NCBI GenBank assembly: GCA_051453625.1
Contig: JBOZIK010000001.1
Span: forward strand, 117,124,260 to 117,168,157
Length of the DNA stretch: 43,898 nt
From: Welwitschia mirabilis
Taxonomy: Eukaryota; Gnetophyta; Gnetopsida; Welwitschiales
Direction of reading: 5' to 3'
Position 1 is the stretch's first letter; each line of letters opens with the position of its first letter. This document shows positions 22,199-33,717 of the stretch, in pieces. The translations under genes were made by a program, and so were the position numbers. Under the pieces are notes generated by a model, which had not been told where the DNA came from, made no database searches, and was given only the letters and a program-made list of their open reading frames with translations.

Positions 22199-22490
22199 TG
22201 AAACATCCAAAATATTCTACAGTTGAAAATACTTTAAAACTTGCTTTGATGCTCAACTCAAAAATTCTACAATTAAAGTCTTTTATCTTTAAAACTCTAA
22301 TACCAAATTGTAATACTCCAAAACTTCAATACTTGAAAAATTCAAACTCGCTTGGGTATCTAAGTTATAAAACCTTTCTATATAATTAAATCTAAAGCTA
22401 AAGACTTAATATGAGTCTAATAAAATTTTAGAAGATCCAATTTAATTTAGTCATTAATAAAATTACTTATTTTATTTAGTCTATTTCATG
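22199..22490 (-). repeat. Gypsy-type 5' LTR end with duplicated terminus
   Basis: The LTR terminus at 22199 is repeated 110 bp further at 22309 (tgtaatactcc), preceded by a second decayed primer site (actctaatacca, 22294-22305). The two terminus-plus-primer modules sit head to tail. How far right the LTR reaches is unclear. Confidence 0.5.
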
Positions 22491-22509
22491 TTATTCATTC
22501 ATTAAATGG

Positions 22510-22609
22510 NNNNNNNNNNNNNNNNNNNNNNNNNNNNNNNNNNNNNNNNNNNNNNNNNNNNNNNNNNNNNNNNNNNNNNNNNNNNNNNNNNNNNNNNNNN
22601 NNNNNNNNN
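22510..22609. other. Assembly gap, 100 N
   Basis: Default-length gap between the gypsy LTR end and the probable 5' part of the copia element. Confidence 0.95.
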
Positions 22610-23085
22610 ATAATAATGTTTTGTCAGTAAGAAATGAACATGATAAAGGAATGAAAATAAAAGAGATAAAGAAATAATAAATTATTAAATCAAAGGAGGA
22701 CAAAAGGTATAAAATTTTCAAACCCTTATAGATGGTAATTAAAATTTTATAGGATAATAAAGAGGAAGAGTTAAAATCCAAGAGGTGGAAGACAACACAA
22801 TTTTAGAGGAAGAGGATGTTCTCTTCCCATAACTATTCATCATATGAATAACCTTAAAATTAGAATCAAAGTTATGTTTGATGCACAAATTGTTAAAAAC
22901 TAGATTAAAATGAAGATAATTTGATGGAATATTAGATTTCTATTTTTATTAATTAAACAAAATACATATAAATCATAAAATAATGGTACCTTAACCTCAT
23001 CACAAGTGTAAAATGACAAACAACAAGGAATTAAAGAAGGGCCTTCAAATTTTTTAGCCATGGTCACTTAAAAACCTCTTAATTC
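22610..23085 (+). other. Possible copia gag remnant, not confirmed
   Basis: This stretch lies just upstream of the copia protease, where gag should be. It contains agaggaagaggatg, suggesting an Arg/Gly-rich stretch before a zinc knuckle, but the CCHC pattern itself could not be read. Confidence 0.3.
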
Positions 23086-23560
23086 TACATGAATTGTGGA
23101 TAGCGAATGCTTCGATTGCATGATACCTCATACACATACATATTTTAAAAATTTTAGACTATTAGATTAATATCCCATTAGAGTAGAAGATGATGCATTC
23201 ATTAAAGTTAAAGGCATTAGTGATGTCAAGCTTATCTTGAATGATTATTGGTAAATCAATGTGCATGATGTTTGTTATCTTTTAAAGTTATCCAATTCTC
23301 TTCTTTCTATTAGATAAATGAAAAAGGAATTAAAGTTTTATTTAATAAGGTTGATTACACAATTAGAGATAATCAAGGAATTACATATAATCTTAAAAGA
23401 TTGTCAAATCAAATTTATGCATTAATTGTTACATATGGACAATAAGCTTAAGAAAAGTAGAAATTAATTCCTATGTTTCTTTTGATTAATAATGATTTAA
23501 TTTTCTGGCATATGAGGTTAGGCAATTAACATATAAAAGTATTATGAAGATGAGAAATAG
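23086..23560 (+). pseudogene. Ty1/copia protease and GAG-pre-integrase remnant
   Basis: The aspartic protease active-site region is recognisable near 23096: VDSECFDCM in place of the family's DSG.S.HM core. Here the Gly after the catalytic Asp-Ser is Glu and the usual upstream Trp codon is a stop (tga), both G-to-A type changes. Then VHDVCYLLKLSNSLLSI near 23255 fits the V..VLYVP.L..NLLS segment. FWHMRLGN at about 23503-23526 is the GAG-pre-integrase WH.RLGH motif, with His to Asn and a stop after it. The order protease, pre-integrase, integrase, RT is the copia order. It cannot cleave or be translated as it stands. Confidence 0.8.
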
Positions 23561-24400
23561 AAAAGTATGTTAGAAATTACATGCTCTTCCATTTCAAATG
23601 AATTATGTAAAACATGCATTAAAGGCAAATAAAAGACAAATCTTCACAATAGCATAATGGATAGGAAGAAACGGCCATTAGAGTTGATTTGCATAGATCA
23701 TTTTAAACCAATGTAAGCTACTATAGTTAAATGTTTAAAGTACATTATGATTATTATGAATGATTATTTAAGATATGCTAGCTCTTTCTTATTGAATTGA
23801 AAAGGTGAGACATTTTTCAACCTTCTGATATTTCAAGAATAATGTTGAAAATTAATTGGACATAAAAATTAAAGTAATTATGAGTAATAGAGATAGAAAA
23901 TTTGTGAATAAAGAGTCCATGCAATTTTGTAATAAATGTGATATTTAAAATCAAATCACATGTGCCTATTCTGCTTAATCTAATGGCATGATAAAAAAGA
24001 AAAATGGAATAATCTGAGAAATGGCTAAATGTTTTCTTCTTTAAGAGAAGTTGCCAAATATGTGCTTGTGTGATGCGGTTACAATAGCAACTTATCTTCC
24101 TAATAGAGTTACTACATTATTCAACCAAAGTAAGACATCTTATAAGCTCATTTTCAAAAGAGCACAAGTGTTATCCCATTTAAAAATGTTTCACTGCATA
24201 TGTTGGATTCATACTCTAAATCAATTAACATCAAAACTAGATGCAAGAACTAAATACTACATTCTTATTAGCTATGATATTAAGTCTTATGCATATCATT
24301 GTTTTGTGCCTCTTAGCCATAAATAATTCATCTTAAGAAATGTGAAGTTTAATGAATTCAAGTTTGAACTTAGATACTTCATAGATGGATAAGATAATAT
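23561..24400 (+). pseudogene. Ty1/copia integrase remnant
   Basis: This enzyme would insert the cDNA copy. The HHCC zinc region shows CKTCIKGKQKT near 23612, then LELICIDHFKPM near 23677, the catalytic-core start with its Asp intact, and MNDYLRYASSFLI near 23757. The segment near 23965 retains SNGMIKKKNGII before a stop, fitting the QNG..ERKN region, with the catalytic Glu position changed to Lys. An open stretch at 24051-24326 reads AVTIATYLPNRVTT, LSHLKMFHCICWIH and SKLDARTKYYILISYD, the typical C-terminal order. Stops lie before and after, so the gene is dead. It is the best-preserved integrase end in the window. Confidence 0.85.
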
Positions 24401-24499
24401 ATAGCTAAAATTCACCTTTAGTAAACCATCAAGTTCATCCCAAATTTTAAGAAATTATCTTTCAATTCAAATGATTGATCAAAATTTCATTAGAAGTTT

Positions 24500-25200
24500 T
24501 ATAAGAAGTTAGGTAAACTATACTTATTTTGCATATTCAAGCTTGATAAGTAAGTTAAATTTAATTGATGAAGCATCTGCATCTCCAATATGGAAATAGA
24601 AAATGGACAAAGAAATATTACTATGATGAAAAGTAACACATAAGAGATCAAAAGGCAAGAATGTAATTTATTCAAAATGGATTTACAAAACATAATTAGA
24701 TGAAAATTGTAATACCAAAGATTAAAAGACAAGATTAGTAGTAAGAGGCTATAGATAAAAGAAACACATTAATTATGAAGAGATATTTGTGATTTGTACT
24801 AGTGATAAGGACTAAAATAATCAAATTTATGATTTCATTAGAAACACATAGTATTAAAAGCTACATCAAATGAATGTAAATAATGCATTTTTGAATGTTT
24901 ACTTGGAAAAGGACATTTATATTTTTTAGCCTAAAGGATATGTTGTTGAAGGCTAAGAGAACAAGATTTATAAATTGAAAAGGTCCTATATGAATTGAAG
25001 AGAGCTCCAATAGCATGTTTTAAGTGAATTAATAATTCCTTATTAAAAGAATGTACAAATCATACATTTCAGAGTCCACATTATATTTGAAGATAAGAAT
25101 GATGAGTTCGCTATGATTTTTATTTATTTTGATGATATTGTATTCTTTACATTCTCTTGAATTTTAATTAATAAATTCAAAAAAAAATGGCACATGAAAT
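24500..25200 (+). pseudogene. Ty1/copia reverse transcriptase remnant
   Basis: The landmarks appear in order: KWIYKT near 24677, RLVVRGYR with HINYEEIF near 24730-24790, VNNAFLNVYLEKDIYIF near 24876, and PKGYVVEG then KIYKLKRSYMN near 24940. The catalytic motif reads YFDDIVF, with YFDD at 25125-25136 and both aspartates kept. Several codons are stops, including one at a usual Gln position (caa to taa). The minus-strand open stretch at 24499-24732 is a shadow. Compared with the minus-strand copy at 11.2-12.1 kb, the wording is similar but not identical, so they may be two insertions of one lineage. Confidence 0.85.
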
Positions 25201-25379
25201 TAAGATGAAATATGTAGGTATTTTGTATTTTTTTCTTAGCATTTAAGTTAATCAAGGTAAATACTATATGTGCATATGTCAAAGTAGTCTACACAAGCCA
25301 TTACAGATAAGGATGATCTTTTTAATGAAAAATTAGCATCAATACCTTTTTCTTATAATTTAAAAATTAACACAAATAA

Positions 25380-26080
25380 CAACTGAAGAAGAATTAATGT
25401 ATTACTATATAGAAGTATAATTGATTTTCTCACATTTCTTTATCATGCTTGACCAAATATTGAGTTTTTAGCTTCTTTTATGAGTAGATTTATGGCTAAA
25501 CTAAGAGAAAATCATTTTACTACATTGTAGCACATTCTTAGGTATGTGTTGGAAACTTTGAGTTATGGATTAAATTTAAAAGGAAAAAAAGATGAAAGAT
25601 TACATTATTTTTCTAATGCTAATTAAGGTGGAAGTCCAAATGATAGAAAATACACTTCATGTGTTATAACTGTTCATGATAATAATCCAATTTATTGGAA
25701 AATTAAAAAATAAACCTCAGTTTCATTGTTATCAACTAAGGCTGAATATATTTCTATAATTGATGCTTTGTAACATGTATTATGAATTTTGAAATTATTT
25801 ATATAGGTACAAATTAATGTACAAACTCCAATTGATATGTTTATTAATAACATGCTAAACATTTTACTTTCTTATGTCCTTCACAAGAATTTAAAATCAT
25901 TAACATCTAATGCTATTTCATCAAGGACAAACTTAAAGAAGGAGTTGTAAGGCTTAAATACATTTAAACTCAAGAACAATGTGGAAATCTCATGATAAAT
26001 TGATTATCTCTATTTAAGATGAAGAATTTCTTTTCAAGGTTAAACTTGATTCAATTTGAAGTTATCAATATTGATCACAT
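25380..26080 (+). pseudogene. Ty1/copia RNase H remnant
   Basis: YRSIIDFLTFLYHA and FLASFMSRFMAKLRENHF near 25410-25515 fit the RT/RNase H connection. ILRYVLETLSYG near 25541 fits the ..LRYLKGT..YG segment, NDRKYTSCVI near 25640 the DDRKSTSG motif, and SVSLLSTKAEYISIIDAL near 25720 the VALS..EAEYIA segment. The end is FIKDKLKEGVVRLKYI and later FFSRLN near 25920-26040. Asp-Trp of the DADW motif is lost to a stop. The element's 3' LTR starts about 190 bp downstream. Confidence 0.85.
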
Positions 26081-26265
26081 AATCCTAAAGAAGGGTTTAT
26101 CATATCATGTGATCTAATATGAACATCATAACATTGTACATATTTTTTTAATGTGTGTCCTAGCATTAATTAGTTGGATAGGTTTTTATATGTTATGTCA
26201 ACATAGATGTTAAAAAGTTATGTTTTTTAAGAAACAGAAAAGGATTTCATTCAACATTGATGAGG

Positions 26266-27305
26266 TGTAATGAGATGCCATCCATTTCAAGTATAATAGC
26301 ATGAAAATAATTAAAAATTTAAATAATCTCAATACCTCATAAATAGATGAATAGAATTATACTAAATTAAATACTCATTTTTAGTATGCTTCATTTATGC
26401 TTTTTTTAACACTTAATTCTTCATTCATCCTTGAAATATTGAGATATTATCCATTTATACTTCAAGTTTTTAAAATGGTTTGATGTTATAAGCTTTAACA
26501 ATGATAGATGTTTTAGTATCTTAAGAACATTTATCTTGATCATGTTTTATACTTTAATTATAGGTTTATTTGATGCTTAAAGACCTTGTAATTTATTAAA
26601 TATTAGATTATTATGATGAAATAAATGTTTATCTTATCAAATAAGAAAGAGTCAAACTCATACTTATGAAATTCAATCAAAGATTAAAGACCTTTAAATA
26701 TTTATGTAATGATTTGATCATGTAAAGAGATTTTTATGTAATTTTATAAAATGATGAAAATATTTTCATATTTGTTTAAATATCATAAAATAATTATGTT
26801 TTTGAGGCTTTAAATTCACTTTTAAAGTGTTTTATTTGACCTATATAGGATAGTAGATGATGTAGCCATCAAATTTCATTGTTAGAACTTTGTTTTGGTG
26901 TTTTTTAAACAAAATGACTTACAAGATAGATGTCTTTTAATAGATATACATCAATAATCCATGAAATAAATATATGTCAACCTTAAAGACATCTTTAAAA
27001 AACTCAATTTTTAAGTAATGTAATGGATAGATGTCTATCAAAGAGATAAACATCTATAATCTACAAAATAGATGTTTACTAATTCTATAGAAATCTTTAT
27101 AGCATAAAAACATAATTATAGATAATAAATGTTTTAGATTAGATGTCTAATATATTAAAGACATCTTCTATAAAATAAATGAATTTAGAAAAAACATATG
27201 ATAGGTTAAATACATCTATTCTTATTAGTGATTTCTTTTAACATTGAAGACATCTTCAACTCAAATCAGTCAAAACTAACTAAGATCACTAGGCTTTATT
27301 TGACA
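26266..27305 (+). repeat. 3' LTR of the plus-strand Ty1/copia element
   Basis: It follows the RNase H remnant and is homologous, in reverse orientation, to 9422-10333. Ends were set by that alignment: tgtaatgag at the start and ttgaca at the end. The 3' half carries several copies of an agatgtctat / aaagacatct motif pair (26928, 26982, 27033, 27139, 27163, 27247) in both orientations. No matching 5' LTR exists in the window, so the element is 5' truncated or its LTR was lost. Confidence 0.75.
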
Positions 27306-28609
27306 TGGATTAGAGATGAAAATAATATTAAATTTGTCTTTGGGTTTAAAATGCAAAGGTTATTAATTAAGATAAGGAAGTATGACTCCATAGTTCTTAA
27401 CTAATCTACTTTTAGTTTTGTTTCATCATCAAACAAGCTTTGTAATCTATTACTTATTACCATTCATGTGACTTGATGCTATTTAATTAATAAATCATGT
27501 TTCATCATCACTTATAAACATTGTAAAGAATTTTTATTAATGAATAATTTCATCAGTTATTATGGTAATCTTATAGTTTTTGTTAATTTTATTCTAGTTC
27601 TTCTTGTTTGTTTTTTCCTACTTATACTTATTTCATGAGTGATTTAGATTTTAAAAAATTATAATAATTATGAATGGTAATCATATTATTGCAAATTTTA
27701 AGGAAAAAGTATTTTCCTATTTGTTGATCTTGTGTTTTCCTTGGATGTAATAAGTTCTATGCTTCTTTTAAATGTTTTCTTTCTCAAATTCTATTTTGGA
27801 TTGTTGAACTTTTATTATTAATTGTTTAAATCAACATGATCTATTAGCATATTTTATTACTTTATAAAATACATCAAAATTTATATTAAATCTTAAGTAA
27901 TGCAAAATTAATTATTTCTTCATCAATAGTAGTACATGTTCTTTAATTTTGCTTTTGTATTGATGATCTTATACTTGTGCTTTTCAATGGATGATCTCCT
28001 AGATATGTGTAACATATTCATGCTCTTTAATTTTGAGAGTGATGCCTTTAACTATTAATGCTTATTAATTAACTTCATTTTTTATTTTAAACGTGTCCTT
28101 TAAAAAGTTATAAAGACCTTTAGATTATTTTATGTCACAAGATAAAAATAAACTTTATCACTGACTTTTATTACTATGATGAATTTAGTTAGTTATGCTT
28201 CATCATCCTTCCTTCTGAATAGAATTTAATATAGATAATATTTAAGAGGTTTTCTAACTAGAAAACACTTATTCTCATACTTTAAATTCTACAGTTTGAA
28301 TGAGTAAGTTACATGCATTTTCCAAGCCATAATATTAATGCATTTATTATTAAAATGTAATACATGCCATCTCTATTCTCTAATTCTATGATGACATTGT
28401 GATGTATCCATTTCATTTATAAAATTAAGATTAAAAAATGGACTCGGTAATAAAATATAAATATGATTTAAGTATGATAAAAAATATATGAATGATAGAT
28501 TTATTATTAAAATCGGTGAAATTGTAATGGATAAGAAATATACTACTCATCTTCAAGAACTTCAAAATAAGATGCTACATTCTATCAGTGTAAAATGAAA
28601 GGTCTTAGT
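27306..28609. other. No recognisable gene
   Basis: AT-rich sequence without domain similarity on either strand; it flanks the copia 3' LTR. Confidence 0.4.
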
Positions 28610-28870
28610 ATACTTGTTTAGCTAGATTATACTACCTTTAAGGTCTCATATATGGGACTAGAAGGATTATACTAGCTTATTAAGGTTCCAGTATACCCTT
28701 ATGAAAATCACATGCATGCCTTTCACTTTTTGAAGAATTGCATGTAACATTGATGTAATGATGTAACTCTTCGAATGACACTTCTATAAAGGTCATGCAT
28801 CTTGTAAAGTTATTATATTATTAATTATTTGTAAATAAATTACAATCAATTATAACAAATAATGGCAGTC
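28610..28870 (+). promoter_or_regulatory. Candidate solo LTR promoter region
   Basis: tctataaagg at 28783-28792 is TATA-like and is followed by catgcatcttgtaaag and AT-rich sequence, the wording of many copia LTR R regions. No flanking internal domain belongs to it, so it may be a solo LTR. LTR ends were not found. Confidence 0.3.
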
Positions 28871-29213
28871 CACAAATAAGGTTTTGGAATGATTATAGAA
28901 TCCCATCTTAATGTTGTTGTTCATTTTTAAACTATTTTTCTTGCATTAAAACCTCTTATTACTAGGTTTCTTCAGTTTCAAAATCATCATCCTAATGATG
29001 ATCCTCTACATTAGCTAAGAGTTCATTAATTTTTATCATTATTTACAAAAAAAATTGAATAATTATTTCTTATAGAGCATTCATTTTTCTAACTAAGTTG
29101 ATCATAATGAGACCATTCAACTAAAATGCTTTTCATTATTTTTCTTCTTTAGTTTCTTTTCTCTACTCTTTTTACTATTAATCATGTTTATTGTAGAAAG
29201 TGAGATTAGATCT
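28871..29213. other. No recognisable gene
   Basis: Short T-rich flank before the gypsy LTR end; nothing recognised. Confidence 0.4.
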
Positions 29214-29678
29214 TGTAATGTTCCAAATTACTAAATTAAGATTATGATCATTAGAATTAAAAACATAAGAAATTTGATAATAGATCAATTGGATAGAAAT
29301 GAAGTATCTCTTTATTAAAATAGTAATAGTTTGTCTTCTATGCCTTACTTTGACCTTAGATTAGTGGTTAAAGATAAAGGCATGTATTACAAACTTAAAC
29401 ACCATTCTGTGGCCCTTATGAATAAGCTAAGATTATTATCAATTATATGCACTCAGTCTATCCATTTCCACATAATGTCATAGGCTTAAGAACCAAGATG
29501 AAAGTATACAATGTTATAGTTAAGGGATCATACCTTTTCATTATACAATACTTACATATCAATCATACTTAAGAAATAATCACTTAATTAGAAAGTAATT
29601 TTAAAATATTACATTTTCTTCCATTAATTTCCTAGCTCATCCTTAAGTGTGCACCCTCTAATGGATGGGTCACTTACA
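29214..29678 (-). repeat. 3' LTR of a minus-strand Ty3/gypsy element
   Basis: On the minus strand it would run from tgtaagtgaccc to ggaacattaca. It lies directly downstream of the integrase remnant and is preceded, in element orientation, by the purine-rich gtggatgaagg, a plausible polypurine tract. The limits are inferred from these signals; no second copy is present for comparison. Confidence 0.5.
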
Positions 29679-29789
29679 CCTTCATCCACGAGCTATCCAT
29701 CTTAATTCTCCATTTCTATTTCTATAACAAATTCATTAATATGAAGACCAATTAAATATATATAAAAAGAAACATACGATATAGAATTA

Positions 29790-31010
29790 TCTTGTTGTTT
29801 TAATTGAATAAATGGGAAGAGGTCTATTTTGTAAACTCCCTATTATCTCATGTATTTTTATTGCAACATTTTCGTTGAGTCAACACTTCTATGATAGTCT
29901 TATTTTATAGTTTTTTAGTATGAGTATCTAGAACTTCTTCTAGATGTATGTCAAAGAAATACTTATTTTCAATAATATGTATTTTTCATTACATATGTAA
30001 TCTTGAAATTTTTTCTCATAATATGATTTTATCAAAATAACATGAAATACTAAAGAAATCTAAGACAATGTTAATGGTAATTTGAGTTGATACACTACTT
30101 CTCCAATTCACTCTATAATCTTAAATGAAACATAATATTAAGAAAGAAACTTATAATACTTTCTAATTTTCCAAGAAACTTATAATACTTTCTAATTTTC
30201 CAAGATATTCTTTATAGTTTTTCTCATAGGAGAGTTTAATTTGCTACTTAAAATACTTTGCTAGAGTGATTTTGATCATAGAATTTCTTACATTTATCTT
30301 CAACTATTTATAGCTTTCTCTTAATACAATTTATGAATTTCTCTATAGGTCTTACTTCAAAGTTGGTCTTTTCTATTTTCATTTGCACAAGATCTGATCA
30401 TGTTACTGAGTGAAATAGTTTCTTTCATACATGGCCTAAAAAGACAAATATTATATAGAAGTTAAAAGATTTAGTTGTATGAAATTTTTGCTGAGTATAT
30501 GTGGTCCTTCTAATTCCTAGGTTTACCTACCATGTAATGTCATAGGATATCCTCTAAGATTTGATTAATCCTCTATATCTATTTATTTATTTGAGGATGG
30601 TAGTACTAAACTAAAACTTGGTTCTACGATGCTAAAAGAGGCTTTTTCAAACTTTTGATAAAAATTTATGATCTAAGTATAAAACAATGATTAGTAGTGC
30701 TCCATGTAACTTAAAGATTTCATGTGTAGATTATAATGTTATATCTTATGTAGTATTCATGCTTTGAACTAAGATAAAATGGGCTATTTTAATTAACCAA
30801 TTAACAAAAATAAAAATGAATTTATGGTTTTTTTTATTAGTGATAAGTCTATAGTAAAATCTATTATGATTTTCTTCCATTTTCATATAGCCATCTCATG
30901 AAGCTAAAGACGTCCTATTGGTATTCCTTATTTAGTTTGTATTTGTTGATAAAGAACGTAGCTTTTGATGTATTCTTTTAGTTCTAATTCTATTCTTGGT
31001 CAAAAATAAA
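29790..31010 (-). pseudogene. Ty3/gypsy integrase remnant
   Basis: On the minus strand, from high to low coordinates: a broken YVLYQQIQTK segment near 30950 corresponds to the zinc-finger end (..CQ..K.EHQRP.G), then WKKIIIDFTIDLSLIKK starts the catalytic core with its Asp kept. A degraded core follows. The C-terminal part reads IGEVVYQLKLPLTLS then LVFHVILIKSYYE near 30030-30090, fitting the VAYRL.LP..L...H.VFHVS.LRKY segment, and ends with LEEVLDTHTKKL near 29915. Many stops are present. A perfect 29-bp tandem duplication lies at 30144-30201. RNase H lies upstream at 31270-31510. Confidence 0.85.
30144..30201. repeat. Perfect 29-bp tandem duplication
   Basis: 30144-30172 and 30173-30201 are identical. 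The duplicated piece lies in the integrase C-terminal region and shifts the frame. With no differences in otherwise heavily mutated DNA, the event is recent, or it is an assembly slip. Confidence 0.9.
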
Positions 31011-31269
31011 ATTAACTTAGAAGGTGATAATTTTGTAAAAAATTTGGATGTATTACATATGATACTTTCTGCTTTTTAGACATTAGTCTTCTTCTCCATT
31101 CATCTTATGGCATACATGACCCTTCTTTTTTAATAAATAACCATCTTGTAAAATTATAAAATTCTTTATATTATGGTCTTCTTGTAATAAAATAATATTT
31201 TTCTAAAACATTTATCATTACAAAGATTCTCTTTTAGATATCTAATAAGATTAGAAGTCATAGTGGTGA

Positions 31270-31510
31270 TAAACATATATTACATTTGACCTAGGGCATG
31301 TACTATCTTATTTTTCTTTCTTGGTTTATATTGTAGATCAAAGTCATATTCTACCAATAATTCTTCCCATTTTATTTGCATCATCTTTAATAATGGTTGT
31401 TCTTACAAGTACTCCAAACTCTTATGATCTATCTTTAGTAAGAATTTTACCTTAAGAAAGCAAAGCATGCATCATAGCTAATTGTTCTAGGTCATACAGT
31501 TGGTAGTTTT
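31270..31510 (-). pseudogene. Ty3/gypsy RNase H remnant
   Basis: The minus strand reads NYQLYDLEQLAMMHALLS near 31490, then DHKSLEYL, QPLLKMMQIKWEELLVEY, DFDLQYKPRKKNKIVHAL and GQM near 31290-31430. This is the gypsy RNase H C-terminal half in order (NYP.HDLELAA, TDHKSL.YL, RQ.RW.E.L.DYD, Y.PGK.N.VADALSR). The Asp of VADAL is His. One stop and small shifts are visible, but it is the clearest uninterrupted stretch of gypsy sequence here. RT, which should lie to the right, is absent: similarity ends at about 31510. Confidence 0.85.
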
Positions 31511-33717
31511 TTTTATAATAATTTAGTTTTATAGACTTGTATTTCATTATATTTCTTTATTAACTTATTACTGTACTATCATATCCCATATTTTGTAAAC
31601 CTTAATTACTTGGATATTAAATATATTAAGCTTTTAACCAAATGATGAATTACTCTTCTTTACAAGCCTTGTCAAAGTAAGATGGTATTTAGTATTAACC
31701 TTAGTTTTGAATTTTTATAATTTTCCATGAAAATGATAATAATTATGTTAGAAGGTTTTATGAAAAAAAAAGTGATTTGAACATTTAAAATTAGATAAAC
31801 CAATTATGTAAAGAATTAAGATTACATGTTAAGACTAATAAATTAAAAATTTAAAGAGGATATAATAATATATTTTACATATTATCTACTCATTTATATT
31901 CATGATAAATGTGATAGATATACTATATTATGAATAGACATTTTATTTCTTGTGTTATGTGATTGATAGGTTTTATGCATTATGAAATACGTAAGCATAT
32001 GAAAAACTACATACAATCTTACTTAGGACCAATAATGATAAATGAGTAGATTTAATCTACCATGAATTTTATTTTCTTTATATTTTAAGGGTATTTGATT
32101 GATATTATCTTTATTATTTTGTCCATTAGAATTGAAAAGTTTATCTCATTATGCCATATGACAATTTTGATATTTATACACTTATTCGTTTGATGCATGT
32201 CCTAGATGAATTGAAATTACTTATAAGCCTATGAAAGATTAAGAAGGAGATACCATGAGAAAATGATATATGTAATTAACCTTTTTCATTAAAGTAAGAA
32301 GATTACTCAACCTAGTTAGGTTCATGAGTCATAAATATGATCTTTTATTGAATCCAATGTTACTTATTACTCATCCCACTTATCAATGCTAAATCATATA
32401 TCTTGTGATCTTGAGCTATGTTCCTTTGTTTATCTATATATAGAGATACTTTCCTCATTTGTAAAAAATGAGATACTTACGATTTTTCATGCAAGTGCTT
32501 TTTTTTCCCTCTCTTTTTCTTTTTAATATCTTTTTTGTGGAGCTTATAGCTTGGAATCTTAGAACTAAGAATTTTTAAGATTAAATCTTCCTTAATATTT
32601 AACCATCAAGGACATATTAATCTTTTCAAGTAATATTTTTACTTATGTTATCCATATGATTTATTTCAAATATTCTAGTAGAAAAATATCACATTAGGTC
32701 ATTGTTTACAGTTATTGTAAAAATTATATTTTTTTTGAACTTCATTTCATTAGATCTTACTAATACACTAGGAAGATATGAGGAGTTTCTTATGCTTGGT
32801 GATGAAGGTTACTAATGGATGATTATGGCCAAGTAACCCAAGGATTTAATATTAAAAAATAAAAGATTAGGTAAAAATAAAATATTAGGTACAAGTTTAC
32901 TTTGTGTATATATATAATTCATATATCATTCATTACATCCATATTATTATGGATAAAGTCTAATTCTCAAAAATCTCATTTAGACTAGTACTCCTTCATG
33001 GTAATCCTAAGACATATAATAAATGGTTTCTTTTGAATTAATTTGATTTTTCTTTCTATATTAATTTAAATTAGTAAATTTAGTTAAGATATTCTATATA
33101 TAATTATTTTAGCTAGTATATTCATTATTTTACTAATTTAAATTATTACATAACTAGTTGTAGGAACTTTACCATATTTCTTATAGCCAAAATTAAATTT
33201 CTAGAATAAAGGCATAGGTTAAAAATATCATAGCTTATTAATTAGTAGGTATAAAGTAGTGAAATTGATTTTTTTAAGTCTAGGATTATGTTATGATATG
33301 GAAAATGTAAAACTAGTAAATTTTTTAATGTTGGTAATTTTAAAGAAATTTATTTGTTAAAATACCTTAGAAACTAAATGTAAAAAATAATAAGTAATTA
33401 ATTCACGTTTCTATAACTAATAGTTTAGATATATGAAAACTTGAGTATTCTAAACTGTAGGGAATTAAAACACTTTCCAAAACAACTTGAATGATTTAAA
33501 AACATAAAGCATTTTGCAAGCTATGATTGTTTGTAATGTGGTAGGACTATAATTTTAGGAACTTTAATAGTTTGTAACTTTAAATCATTACCTTAGATAA
33601 AAGTTTTTTAGAATTCTTAACTTAAGTCAGTTTTTAATGATTCTATTATGAGTTTGGTTTATATAAAATTACTATAATTTATTTTTTATTCATAATTATT
33701 AATTATTAAATTTTGAT
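31511..33717. other. No recognisable gene; probable LTR debris
   Basis: No coding similarity was found. A plus-strand TATA-like tatctatatatagagata lies at 32431-32448 and is followed by cctcatttgtaaaaaatgag, wording often seen in copia LTRs, so a solo LTR may lie near 32050-32600. The gypsy element from the left breaks off at the start of this stretch. Confidence 0.35.
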
